Assembly: GCA_021296065.1 (NCBI GenBank)
Contig: JAGWBD010000002.1
Location: 23,559 to 87,558 of the forward strand
DNA from: Anaerolineae bacterium
Lineage (GTDB): Bacteria > Chloroflexota > Anaerolineae > Aggregatilineales > Phototrophicaceae
DNA: 64,000 bases
Reading direction: 5' to 3'
The notes under the pieces are model-generated. The model had not been told where the DNA came from. It ran no database searches and saw nothing but the letters and a program-made list of their open reading frames with translations. A program made the translations under genes and the position numbers. This document shows positions 30,410-40,849 of this stretch, one piece after another. Within the stretch, counting starts at the first letter, position 1. Each line of letters begins with the position of its first letter.

Positions 30410-30780
30410 ACACGCCCTTACCCCAAACCCTTTCCCGTCCTGGGGGACGGGAGCCCTTCCGCTCAGTCGGGGGAGCCCTTCCCAAAAAGAGGGCGCCAGG
30501 GAATGGCGCCCCTGGCTGTAGGGGCGATTTATCAAATCGCCCGGCAGGCGCCGAACACGCATCGCCGGCGACGCGGCGGTGTGCACCCGTTAGGCTCGCC
30601 CTCACCCCAAATCCCTCTCCCTCAGGGAGGGGGACTTTATGCAGCACTCTGCTTCAACGCTCTCCCCGGCCAATGCATAGTCTCCCCCTCTCTCCGGGAA
30701 GGGCTCCCGCGACCGAGCGGGACAGGGGGTCGGGGGGGGAAGGGGTGAGGCCCCCTTCCAATTCCGAACCCGCAAAGCCC
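30410..30780. repeat. Cluster of REP-like palindromes (no gene, about 400 bases to the next start)
   Basis: This intergenic block holds several palindromic units: CCCGTCC-N4-GGACGGG (30434-30451), GGCGATTT-ATC-AAATCGCC (about 30522-30540), and a CTCACCCCAAATCCCTCTCCC unit near 30600 with a complementary G-rich copy near 30725-30755. It also contains a near copy of the last 25 bases of the SDR gene at about 30575-30600. No open reading frame of interest was seen. The tail (30781-30828) contains TATACT, a possible -10 for the NfeD gene. Confidence 0.75.
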
Positions 30781-30828
30781 CGGAAACGTAATCCTCTGTA
30801 TACTATGGACAGGGAATTCGCCTTGCCC

Positions 30829-31455
30829 ATGATTCAACTTGCGCCGGACATCGTCTATCTCGGCCTCGTTCTCGGCCTGTGGCTGGGAGTTACGGCGACC
30901 TTCGTGCCGGGCACGGGCCTGCTTGAGTTGCTCGCCGTCGCGGGCATCTGCGGCTCGCTGCTGCTGCTGACCGGCATGCCGGTCAACTGGATCGGCGTGC
31001 TGCTGGTGGTGGCGGGCGCTTCGGCCTTCATGTTGCTGCCCTTCCTGCTGCGGCCGCGCCATACCCTGCTGACCGGCGCCGGTCTGGCCCTGCAGGTGGC
31101 CGGCGGCCTGCTGATGTTCCCCGCCGGCGGGGTCTCGCCGCTGATCATCGGCCTCAGCGTGGCGCTCGCGCTGCTTTACTGGCGCTTCGCCCTCTTGCCG
31201 GCGCTGGCCCGTGTGCGCAAGGCACCACCGGCCCTGGCCCTGGACGACTTCCAGGGCGAAACCGGACGCGTTACGCGCGCGCTGGACCCGGTCGGCACGG
31301 TCCTCCTGCGCGGCGAACTGTGGAGCGCGACCAGCGATCGACCGCTGGCGACGGGCGTCGAAGTCGTCGTCATCGGGCGCGAGGGGCTGAACCTGCGCGT
31401 GAGCGAGCGAGCGCAGGCCATGGCCGTTGACGAAAGCCTCATGTCCACCGAGTGA
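30829..31455 (+). CDS. NfeD-like membrane protein
   Basis: A 208-residue protein with four to five hydrophobic segments (about 8-130) and a C-terminal OB-fold soluble domain (about 145-205: ETGRVTRALDPVGTVLLRGELW, GVEVVVIGREGLNLRV). This is the short NfeD type that partners with slipin or stomatin proteins. ATG 30829 was chosen because the preceding region is repeat-derived; ATG 30805 is an alternative. The slipin gene follows after 18 bases. Together they probably shape membrane microdomains. Confidence 0.85.
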   Translation: MIQLAPDIVYLGLVLGLWLGVTATFVPGTGLLELLAVAGICGSLLLLTGMPVNWIGVLLVVAGASAFMLLPFLLRPRHTLLTGAGLALQVAGGLLMFPAGGVSPLIIGLSVALALLYWRFALLPALARVRKAPPALALDDFQGETGRVTRALDPVGTVLLRGELWSATSDRPLATGVEVVVIGREGLNLRVSERAQAMAVDESLMSTE

Positions 31456-31473
31456 CAATGACTGGAGTCCCCC

Positions 31474-32367
31474 ATGCCTTTTGATCCCGGTTCCATTCTC
31501 GCGGTCCTTTTCGTGATTTTCGTGGTGCTCGTCATCGTGCGCCACGTGCACATCGTGCCGGAATACCAGCGTCTGGTCGTGCTGGCGCTGGGCCGCTACG
31601 CCGGTACGCGCGGCCCCGGCGTCGTCATCATCATTCCCGTCCTCGAACGCGCCATTCGCGTCGACATGCGCGAAAGGTTCCTTGATATCCCGGCGCAGAC
31701 GGCCATCACCCAGGACAACGCGCCAATCTCCATCGATTTCCTCGTCTACTATCGCGTCGTCGATCCCGAAAGTTCGGTCATTTCAGTCGATCACGTGGTG
31801 CACGCCTCCACCAACATCGCCACCACCACCCTGCGCGCCGTCATCGGCGACATCTCGCTCGACGACGTGCTCTCCAAACGCGAACAGATCAACGACACCC
31901 TGCGCGTCAAACTGGATGAAGTCACCGAGCGCTGGGGCCTGAAGATCACCAGCGTCGAAATTCGCGAAATCGAGCCGCCGCGCGACGTGCAGGACGCCAT
32001 GAACCGACAGATGAGCGCCGAGCGTGAACGTCGCGCCGAGGTCACGCGCGCCAGCGGCGAACGTGAGGCCTCCGTCACCGTGGCCGAAGGCGAGAAGCAG
32101 GCCGCAATCCTGCGCGCCGAAGGCGCCCGCCAGTCTGCCATCCTGCAGGCCGAGGGCGAGAAACAGGCGCAGCTACTGAAGGCCGAGGGTTACGCCGCGG
32201 CGCTGAAGGCCATCGAGGAAGAAGCGCACCAGGCCGGTGACAACACCCTGCAGCTCGAATACCTGAACACCCTGCGTGATATCGGCAGCAGCCCGGCCAC
32301 CAAACTGGTGCTGCCGCTGGATATTCTGCGTATGGCGCAGCGTTTCACCGGCGCAGGCGAGGAATAG
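31474..32367 (+). CDS. SPFH/band 7 family protein (slipin/stomatin type)
   Basis: A 297-residue protein with an N-terminal membrane segment (LAVLFVIFVVLVIV), an SPFH domain (about 30-190: VPEYQRLVVLALGRY, TAITQDNAPISIDFLVYYRV) and a long helical, Ala-Glu-rich tail (AEGEKQAAILRAEGARQ) that forms coiled-coil oligomers. Slipins assemble large cages at the membrane and work with NfeD partners. The gene follows the NfeD-like gene by 18 bases, the standard pairing. Confidence 0.92.
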   Translation: MPFDPGSILAVLFVIFVVLVIVRHVHIVPEYQRLVVLALGRYAGTRGPGVVIIIPVLERAIRVDMRERFLDIPAQTAITQDNAPISIDFLVYYRVVDPESSVISVDHVVHASTNIATTTLRAVIGDISLDDVLSKREQINDTLRVKLDEVTERWGLKITSVEIREIEPPRDVQDAMNRQMSAERERRAEVTRASGEREASVTVAEGEKQAAILRAEGARQSAILQAEGEKQAQLLKAEGYAAALKAIEEEAHQAGDNTLQLEYLNTLRDIGSSPATKLVLPLDILRMAQRFTGAGEE

Positions 32368-32417
32368 CGACCGGGACGTGTTGGCGGGCAATTCAGCCGC
32401 CAGCCTGAACAGCGTCC

Positions 32418-33176
32418 TTACTGCAGAACCTGTAACAAAAGCCACAACACCGCCGCGGCCAGCAGTGTGCCGTCCATACGGTCCAGCAGGCCGCCGTGCC
32501 CCGGCAGCAGGGTGCCGCTGTCATCCGCCCGCCACTGTCGCTTCAGCAAGGACTCCAGCAGGTCGCCGCCAAGCGTGGCCAGGGCCACGCCCAGATTGAG
32601 TGGCAACGCCAACGCCAGCGGCATACCCCCCGCAGCGGCCAGCGCCAGCCCGGCGGCAACGCCCGCCAGCAAGCCCAGCAGGGCCCCCTCGACCGTCTTG
32701 CCCGGCGAGATGGCCGGCGCCAGGCGGTGGCGACCGAAACGACGCCCGCCCAGCATCGCGGCGCTGTCCGCGCTCCAGTTGTTGGCGAAGAGCAGCAGCG
32801 TCCACAGCCGACCCTGCTCGCCGCTGCGCAGCAGGAGCAGCAAACCCAGCGCCGCGCCGACGTAAAGCGCAGCGACAGTCCCCAGGAGGAGCGCGCGTCT
32901 GCTGCGCAAGCCGGACAGCGGCGGCATCAGCAGGGCCAGCAGCAACCAGGGTTGGCCGTAGGCCAGCGCCAGGCTGATCGCCGGGACGCAGAGCGCCATG
33001 GCAACGGCCACGCGCCGCGGGGCCCGCCCCGGCAATTGGGCCAGTTCGTAGCCGCCCAGCGCGCCCGCCAGTAGCACCGCCAGCAGAAAGCCCGGTCCGC
33101 CCGCAGCGACCAGCAGCAGAATCAGCGGGCCGACCAGCAGCGCGGTGCGCACCCGTTTGCGCAGGTTGCCGTCCAT
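32418..33176 (-). CDS. cdsA: Phosphatidate cytidylyltransferase
   Basis: A 252-residue polytopic membrane enzyme with about eight hydrophobic segments. The catalytic loops show SADSAAMLGGRRFG, ISPGKTVEG and, near the end, the CDS signature KRQWRADDSGTLLPGHGG followed by LLDRMDG. In the signature the usual K-D pair is A-D. It makes CDP-diacylglycerol from CTP and phosphatidic acid, the entry to phosphatidylglycerol and related lipids. It is convergent with slipin and divergent from lspA. The length is at the short end of the family. Confidence 0.9.
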   Translation of the reverse strand: MDGNLRKRVRTALLVGPLILLLVAAGGPGFLLAVLLAGALGGYELAQLPGRAPRRVAVAMALCVPAISLALAYGQPWLLLALLMPPLSGLRSRRALLLGTVAALYVGAALGLLLLLRSGEQGRLWTLLLFANNWSADSAAMLGGRRFGRHRLAPAISPGKTVEGALLGLLAGVAAGLALAAAGGMPLALALPLNLGVALATLGGDLLESLLKRQWRADDSGTLLPGHGGLLDRMDGTLLAAAVLWLLLQVLQ

Positions 33177-33271
33177 GGTCAGTCCTCGCTGCCGCGCCGG
33201 CGCCGGGAAGGGGCGCAGGCTTGCCTGGCGCTGGCCCGCGCCGTTACAATCGACGCAGGACAGGAGACCGC

Positions 33272-33769
33272 ATGCGACGCTACTGGCTGCAATTGCTGGG
33301 CATCTCGGGCAGCGTCCTGCTCGCCGACCAGGCCAGCAAGGCGCTGGTTCAGGCGCGTCTGCTGCCGGGCCAAAGCCTGGCGCCGCTGCCGACGCTGGAG
33401 TCCTGGTTCCGCTTTACCCACAACCAAAACCGGGGCGCGGCCTTTGGCATTCTGCCCGTGGCCGCCGACGTCTTCCTGCTCATCGCCGTGATCTTTGTGG
33501 TCGTTCTGCTCTGGTACTATCCGCGCCTGGCCCTTGCCGGCCCCCTGACGCGCCTCGCCAGCGGCCTGATCGGCGGCGGCGCGCTGGGCAACGCCGTCGA
33601 CCGCCTGCAACACGGCCATGTCATCGATTTCATCCACTACCAGATTCCCGGCGTCATCTCCAACGTCTCCAACCTGGCGGACCACGCCATCGTGCTGGGG
33701 GCCCTGCTGTTGCTGCTTGACAGCTGGCTGCCCGCGCGACGCCGGCAACGGGCCTTCAGGGAGAGTTGA
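33272..33769 (+). CDS. lspA: Lipoprotein signal peptidase
   Basis: A 165-residue membrane aspartyl peptidase with four hydrophobic segments. The two catalytic aspartates are in NAVDR and NLADH, framed by HNQNRGAAFGIL and GHVIDFIHYQIPG as in all LspA proteins. AGGAGA precedes ATG 33272. It removes the signal peptide from diacylglyceryl-modified prolipoproteins. Six bases behind it starts a gene for a lipobox protein, so the two are probably co-transcribed. Confidence 0.95.
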   Translation: MRRYWLQLLGISGSVLLADQASKALVQARLLPGQSLAPLPTLESWFRFTHNQNRGAAFGILPVAADVFLLIAVIFVVVLLWYYPRLALAGPLTRLASGLIGGGALGNAVDRLQHGHVIDFIHYQIPGVISNVSNLADHAIVLGALLLLLDSWLPARRRQRAFRES

Positions 33770-33775
33770 GAACCC

Positions 33776-34336
33776 ATGACTATCTCTCATCGACGCAGCG
33801 TCGGCTTGCTGCTGGTCACACTGGTCTTGCTGGCCGCCTGTAGCGACCTCGTTCCCACCGGCAGCGACACGGCCGATCAGGCGACCTCGGCGCAGCAATT
33901 CATCCCCGAGCTGGAAGGCTACGTCCAGAGCGACGCCTCCAGCATCACCGACGCCATCACGACCCTCGGCGGCAGCGCTTCCCTGCTCAGCGGCAACCCC
34001 GGCCTCACCGCCGCCATCACGATCATCGACGGGCTGATCCAGTGTTATGAGGAAGTGGGCGCCATCGCCGCCAACATCTATGTGCTGGATACCGTGCTCC
34101 AGGGTCAGGGCCTCAGCGTGGGCGCGGTCGCCGTCATCAACCAGGAACGCCTCGCCCGCAATTTCCTCAATTGCGCGCTGCCCGAATCCCAACTCTTCTC
34201 CGCCCAGGCGAACAGCATGGAACCCTGCAGCGGCAGCGGTACGCTGCTGGTTGCCAACGAGCACATCCACTATCTTTACGCGGCGACCGACCCGCTGCTC
34301 TGCCTCGCCTTCCAGAACCACTTCGACGCGCTCTAG
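33776..34336 (+). CDS. Putative lipoprotein of unknown function
   Basis: A 186-residue protein with a lipoprotein signal peptide: RRSVGLLLVTLVLLAAC, lipobox LAAC with Cys22. The mature part is mostly helical (GLTAAITIIDGLIQCYEEV, LSVGAVAVINQERLARN) with four further cysteines. No family was recognised. It follows lspA by six bases and may be a substrate of that enzyme. Confidence 0.75.
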   Translation: MTISHRRSVGLLLVTLVLLAACSDLVPTGSDTADQATSAQQFIPELEGYVQSDASSITDAITTLGGSASLLSGNPGLTAAITIIDGLIQCYEEVGAIAANIYVLDTVLQGQGLSVGAVAVINQERLARNFLNCALPESQLFSAQANSMEPCSGSGTLLVANEHIHYLYAATDPLLCLAFQNHFDAL

Positions 34337-34356
34337 CCGCGGCCGGCAAGGCGCGC

Positions 34357-35331
34357 TCAGCAGGAGGGGTGGTTGATGTCCCAGCGATCGAAACTGACCT
34401 CTTCGTAGTCCGGCGCGGCCATGTGCGCGCGCGCGTCGTACCACAGTTGCGCCCAGGCCCTGGCATCGCGCAGTTCGCTGGCCGGGTTGGCGCGGCTGCG
34501 CGCCACAAAGCCGGGGAACTCGCCGCGCCCGGTCGGCTGACCGGTCGGGTTGTAGCGCAGGTCGAAACTCAAGCGCACCGAGTCGCTCAGGTTCGGCAGT
34601 GAGGCGTGCTTGGTGTAACGCGTCATGAAGAGCACGTCGCCGCGGCGCATCGGCTGGGGCACAGCCGCCTCGCGCTGCAGCGCTTCCTCGATCAGGCGCG
34701 GCCCGCCATAGGAGGGGCAATGGACCTGCAGGCCCTCCACGTGACTGTAGGGGATGATCTCCAGGCAGCCGGCCTCGACCGGCGCGTCCCACAACGGGAA
34801 CCAGACCGTGAGCATCTCCGTGTCGTCCGCGTCCCGGGTCACCACGCCGTTGTCCTGGTGCCAGGGGGTGATGCCCAGTTGAATCTGCCCGGCGTCAGGG
34901 TCCCAGGGCGAGCGGTCTTCCGGCGGCTTGAGACGGACGTGCTGCACCGGGTTGGAATAGATCTCCGGCCCGATGAACTGTTCAACGACGTCCAGCAGCC
35001 GTTCGTTGCGCAACATGTTGAACACGGCCGGCCCGACCCACAGCGGCGTATCCCGCCTGACGCCACCCTTGGGCAGCGAAAAGTCAAAGTATTGCCTGTG
35101 TACGTCCTGGCTCTCCTCGCAGATGCGCAGGAAGCGCTCGTTGAAGTCGAGCTCCGCGTAACGCTGGCGGATGCGGCCCCCCGCGTACAACTCGTCGGCC
35201 AGGTTGTCCAGCACCGTATGGTATTCGGCGATGATCGGGTCCAGGGCGGCGACCGGGTCCAGCAGGCCCTCCACCAGCAGACAGCCTTTTTCGTTAAATT
35301 CGTCCAGTTGACCGCGGCTTAACAGACTCAT
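34357..35331 (-). CDS. Phytanoyl-CoA dioxygenase (PhyH) family protein, copy A
   Basis: A 324-residue Fe(II)/2-oxoglutarate-dependent oxygenase. The iron triad is visible as His-x-Asp in TPWHQDNGV and a distal His in the MTRYTKHASLPN segment, with a 2-oxoglutarate-binding Arg-like residue in RLSFDLRY. The N-terminus (LDEFNEKGCLLVEGLLD) is the family's usual opening. Substrates in this family range from fatty acyl-CoA to small osmolytes and natural products. It lies 230 bases before a close paralogue on the same strand; the spacer contains no open gene. Confidence 0.9.
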   Translation of the reverse strand: MSLLSRGQLDEFNEKGCLLVEGLLDPVAALDPIIAEYHTVLDNLADELYAGGRIRQRYAELDFNERFLRICEESQDVHRQYFDFSLPKGGVRRDTPLWVGPAVFNMLRNERLLDVVEQFIGPEIYSNPVQHVRLKPPEDRSPWDPDAGQIQLGITPWHQDNGVVTRDADDTEMLTVWFPLWDAPVEAGCLEIIPYSHVEGLQVHCPSYGGPRLIEEALQREAAVPQPMRRGDVLFMTRYTKHASLPNLSDSVRLSFDLRYNPTGQPTGRGEFPGFVARSRANPASELRDARAWAQLWYDARAHMAAPDYEEVSFDRWDINHPSC

Positions 35332-35561
35332 CCCGCTCCCTGCCTTCCACTCCTGTTTCGCCGCGTAACTATAGCGCGAATTGCGGTCCCGGTCAGCACT
35401 TCAGGCAGCGGGGGAGTGTCTGATTTACTGGATACAGAAACTGGATGCGGGGAGCGTCATCGTGCGGATATTTGCGTCGCCACAGTTGTCGCTGCTTCCA
35501 GGTGGGGGCAATTTCTGAAATCTGCCAAACTCGCCACGCCCAACCGGTGGGGCGGGCCTGC

Positions 35562-36542
35562 CTAACAGCCCGGGAAATCAACGCTCCAGCGGTTGTAGCT
35601 GAAGTCCTCGAAGCCCGGCGCGGCCATACGCGCGCGCGCGTCATACCACAGTTGCGCCCAGGTGCGCGGGTCGCGCAGTTCGCTCTGCGGATTCTTGCGG
35701 CTGCGCGCCACGAAACCGGGGAAGACCTCGCGCCCGGTCGGCTGGCCGGTCGGGTTGTAGCGCAGGTCGAAACTCCAGCGCATGCTGTCACTGTGGTTGG
35801 ACAGGGAAGAGTGCTTCGTGTAGCGCGTCATGAAGAGCACGTCGCCGCGCCGCATCGGCAGCGCCAGCGCCTCCTCACGCTCGATCACCGCGTCATGCAG
35901 CCTCGGCCCGCCGCCCGTGGGCGAGGCACAGTGCCGTCGCAGGCCATGCAGGTGACTGTAAGGGATCACCTCCAGGCAACCGGCCTCGACCGGCGCGTCC
36001 CACAGCGGAAACCAGACGGTGATCATCTCCGTCTCGTCGGCATCCTCGTTCACCACGCCGCCGTCCTGGTGCCAGGGCGTGGCGCCCACCTGGACCTGCC
36101 CGGTCTTCGGGTTGCGCGGCGTGCGATGCTCGGGCGGTTTCATGCGCACGTGCTGCACCGGGTTGGAATAGATTTCGGGACCGATTAACTGCTCGACGGC
36201 GTCCAGCAGCTTCTCGTTGCGAATCATGTGGAAGATCGCCGGCCCCACCCACAGCGGCGCGTCCGGCTTAACGTTGCGTTTGGGCAACATGAAGTCGAAA
36301 TACTGGCTGTGTATGCGCCCGCTCTCTTCGCAGATGCGCATGTAGCGCTCGTTGAAATCGAAGGCCGTGTAGCGCTCGCTGATCTCACCCTTTGCGTAGA
36401 GCTCGTCGGCCAGGCTGTCGAGCACGCCATGGTACTCGTCGATGACGGGGTCCAGATCGGCGACCGGATCCAGCAGGCCCTCCGCCACGACATAGCCCTG
36501 CTCGCAAAAAGTATTCAGTTGCTCCCTGTTCAAGCGGGCCAT
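35562..36542 (-). CDS. Phytanoyl-CoA dioxygenase (PhyH) family protein, copy B
   Basis: A 326-residue paralogue of copy A with the same motifs: ATPWHQDGGV for the His-x-Asp pair, MTRYTKHSSLSN for the distal His, and SFDLRYNPTGQPTGRE near the end. ATG 36542 was chosen because GGAGG lies upstream and it matches the start of copy A. The upstream side is divergent from a histidine kinase gene, and an ACTATA/TATAGT element at about 36582-36587 could be its -10. Both copies likely act on related substrates. Confidence 0.9.
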   Translation of the reverse strand: MARLNREQLNTFCEQGYVVAEGLLDPVADLDPVIDEYHGVLDSLADELYAKGEISERYTAFDFNERYMRICEESGRIHSQYFDFMLPKRNVKPDAPLWVGPAIFHMIRNEKLLDAVEQLIGPEIYSNPVQHVRMKPPEHRTPRNPKTGQVQVGATPWHQDGGVVNEDADETEMITVWFPLWDAPVEAGCLEVIPYSHLHGLRRHCASPTGGGPRLHDAVIEREEALALPMRRGDVLFMTRYTKHSSLSNHSDSMRWSFDLRYNPTGQPTGREVFPGFVARSRKNPQSELRDPRTWAQLWYDARARMAAPGFEDFSYNRWSVDFPGC

Positions 36543-36635
36543 CCTGCCCTCCTGCCTGCCTGGCGCCAACTTCACCATGCTACTATAACGCATTGTGCCA
36601 CAGGGTCCGCAGTCCAGCGCGCAGGGAGGTGCGTC

Positions 36636-37889
36636 ATGGCCACAGCCCGCATCCGTCATCTGATTCTGCTGCTACTCGGCGTCTGGCTCTGCGCGGCGCT
36701 GCTGATCCCCCTGCTGGCGCGGCCGCTCTTCGCCCCGCCTCCCGTGGACGAACTACAACTCTTCCTGCTGATGGGCCTCACCGGCAGCGGGAGCATTCTC
36801 ATCGCCTGGCGCATCGGCCAGCCAGGCCTCGGCCAGCGTCTGCGTCGCCTGCGTGACGGACTCATGCTGCTCAGCCTGCTGACCATCCTGACGCTCTTCG
36901 TCAACTTCTGGTTGCTGGCGCGGCAGATGTTTCTCGACGCCCACGACCTCGGCCTCAGCGCCGTGCTGCTGGTCTTTGGCGCCTTCACCGCGCTCGGCTG
37001 CGGCTACTTCATCAGCAACGCCTTCACGCCGCGCATCCGCGCCCTCGCCCGCGGTGCGGAGCGCATCGCCCGCGGCGAGACGGGCACCCGCGTCAATGCG
37101 GAGGGCCAGGACGAACTGGCGGCCCTCGCCCGCAGCTTCAACATGATGGCCGAACGCCTTGAGGAAGCCGCCGAACGCCGCGAACGACTCGAACAGGGCC
37201 GGCGCGACCTGATCGCCTGGACCAGCCACGACCTGCGCACGCCGCTGGCCTCGCTGCGCCTGGTCATCGAGGCCCTCGTTGACGGCGTCGCCGGCGACGA
37301 GGCCACGCAGCAGCGTTACCTGCAAACCGCGCAGCGTGAGATCCGCAACCTCAGCGAACTCATCGACGACCTCTTCGAACTCTCCCAGCTGGAAAGCGGC
37401 CACGTCGAGCTGCAATTGCAGCGCAGTTCCCTCGGTGACCTGCTCTCGGATACGCTGGGCGCCCTGCGACCCGTCGCCCGCCGCCGTGAGGTGCAACTGG
37501 AGGGCGAGATCGGCAAGGACGTCGACCCGGTTTTGATCGACCCCGAAAAAATCCAGCGCGTGCTCTATAACCTGGTAACCAACGCCATCCGCCACACGCC
37601 GGCCGGCGGCAGCGTACGCCTCGCCGCCGCCAGCGGATCGCAGCAGGTGAGCGTCACGGTCAGCGACAGTGGCGAGGGCATCGCCGCGGCGGACCTGCCC
37701 CAGGTCTTCGAGCGCTTCTGGCGCGGCGAACAGGCTCGCACCCGTGACCAGGACGGCGAGCGCGGCGCCGGCCTCGGCCTGGCCATCGCCCGCGGCCTGG
37801 TCGAGGCGCATCAGGGCCGCATCGAGGTGAGCAGTCAACCGGGCGCGGGCACGCAGTTCCGTTTCACCCTGCCGCGCAGCCTCGCCTGA
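36636..37889 (+). CDS. Sensor histidine kinase (orphan)
   Basis: A 417-residue membrane kinase. Four hydrophobic segments (about 8-28, 44-62, 75-98, 108-128) lead into a HAMP linker (about 130-182), the HisKA helix with His198 in TSHDLRTPLASL, and an ATPase domain with N box NLVTNAIRHTP and G boxes VSDSGEGI and GAGLGLAIARGL. GGGAGG precedes ATG 36636. There is no response regulator gene on either side, so its partner is encoded elsewhere. It is divergent from PhyH copy B. Confidence 0.92.
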   Translation: MATARIRHLILLLLGVWLCAALLIPLLARPLFAPPPVDELQLFLLMGLTGSGSILIAWRIGQPGLGQRLRRLRDGLMLLSLLTILTLFVNFWLLARQMFLDAHDLGLSAVLLVFGAFTALGCGYFISNAFTPRIRALARGAERIARGETGTRVNAEGQDELAALARSFNMMAERLEEAAERRERLEQGRRDLIAWTSHDLRTPLASLRLVIEALVDGVAGDEATQQRYLQTAQREIRNLSELIDDLFELSQLESGHVELQLQRSSLGDLLSDTLGALRPVARRREVQLEGEIGKDVDPVLIDPEKIQRVLYNLVTNAIRHTPAGGSVRLAAASGSQQVSVTVSDSGEGIAAADLPQVFERFWRGEQARTRDQDGERGAGLGLAIARGLVEAHQGRIEVSSQPGAGTQFRFTLPRSLA

Positions 37890-37922
37890 ACGGGAACGGG
37901 AATCGCAGGCCCTCACCCCAAA

Positions 37923-37952
37923 CCCTGTCCCGTCCTGGGGGACGGGACAGGG
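37923..37952. repeat. REP-like palindrome after the kinase gene
   Basis: A perfect 13-base stem CCCTGTCCCGTCC (37923-37935) and its complement (37940-37952) with loop TGGG, preceded by CCTCACCCCAAA. It contains the same CCCGTCC-N4-GGACGGG core found at three other sites in the window. It may also end the kinase transcript. Confidence 0.7.
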
Positions 37953-38000
37953 GCCGCCTGACCCGCGCCAACGTCCTTCATACGTCCCGCTGACGCTTCT

Positions 38001-38042
38001 CTTGCGTACGACTGCCATGCTGGCAGGAAAGTCGCACGCAAG
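38001..38042 (+). promoter_or_regulatory. Large inverted repeat directly before the clpB ribosome-binding site
   Basis: CTTGCGTACGACT (38001-38013) and AGTCGCACGCAAG (38030-38042) are inverted copies with one mismatch in 13. The spacer contains a small inner hairpin GCCA-TGC-TGGC (38014-38024). The right arm abuts GGGGAGGAG, the ribosome-binding site. The outer halves resemble HspR (HAIR, CTTGAGT) half-sites, but the spacing differs. It could be a repressor site or an mRNA hairpin that controls ClpB translation with temperature. Confidence 0.5.
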
Positions 38043-38057
38043 GGGAGGAGCGTGTCC

Positions 38058-40670
<2,613 letters not shown>

Positions 40671-40689
40671 GCAGGGCCCGCCATCCGAA

Positions 40690-40716
40690 CCCCTCTCCCT
40701 GGGGAGAGGGGTCTTT
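40690..40716 (+). terminator. Terminator after clpB
   Basis: CCCCTCTCCC (40690-40699) pairs with GGGAGAGGGG (40702-40711), followed by TCTTTT. The arms resemble the C-rich part of the REP-like elements, suggesting one such element now works as a terminator. Confidence 0.75.
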
Positions 40717-40849
40717 TGCATTTCGGACTTCTGCCTTTCCTGCCCTGAACTTTCCGACAACCTGTAATCCTCCCGCCCTGTGGCATCGCCTTGCGCAGGA
40801 CGCTACACTTTGCCCCGACATGTTTTGGAAATGTGGGGGGATTTGTTTC

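Noticed and set aside
30410..30780. Insertion sequence between the SDR and NfeD genes
   Set aside because: There is no transposase frame or terminal inverted repeat pair, only short palindromes.
33179..34792. Minus-strand frame over lspA, the lipoprotein and the end of PhyH copy A
   Set aside because: It covers an unmistakable LspA on the other strand and has no recognisable domain.
38001..38042. Classical CIRCE element
   Set aside because: The arms do not match TTAGCACTC-N9-GAGTGCTAA and the spacer is 16 bases.
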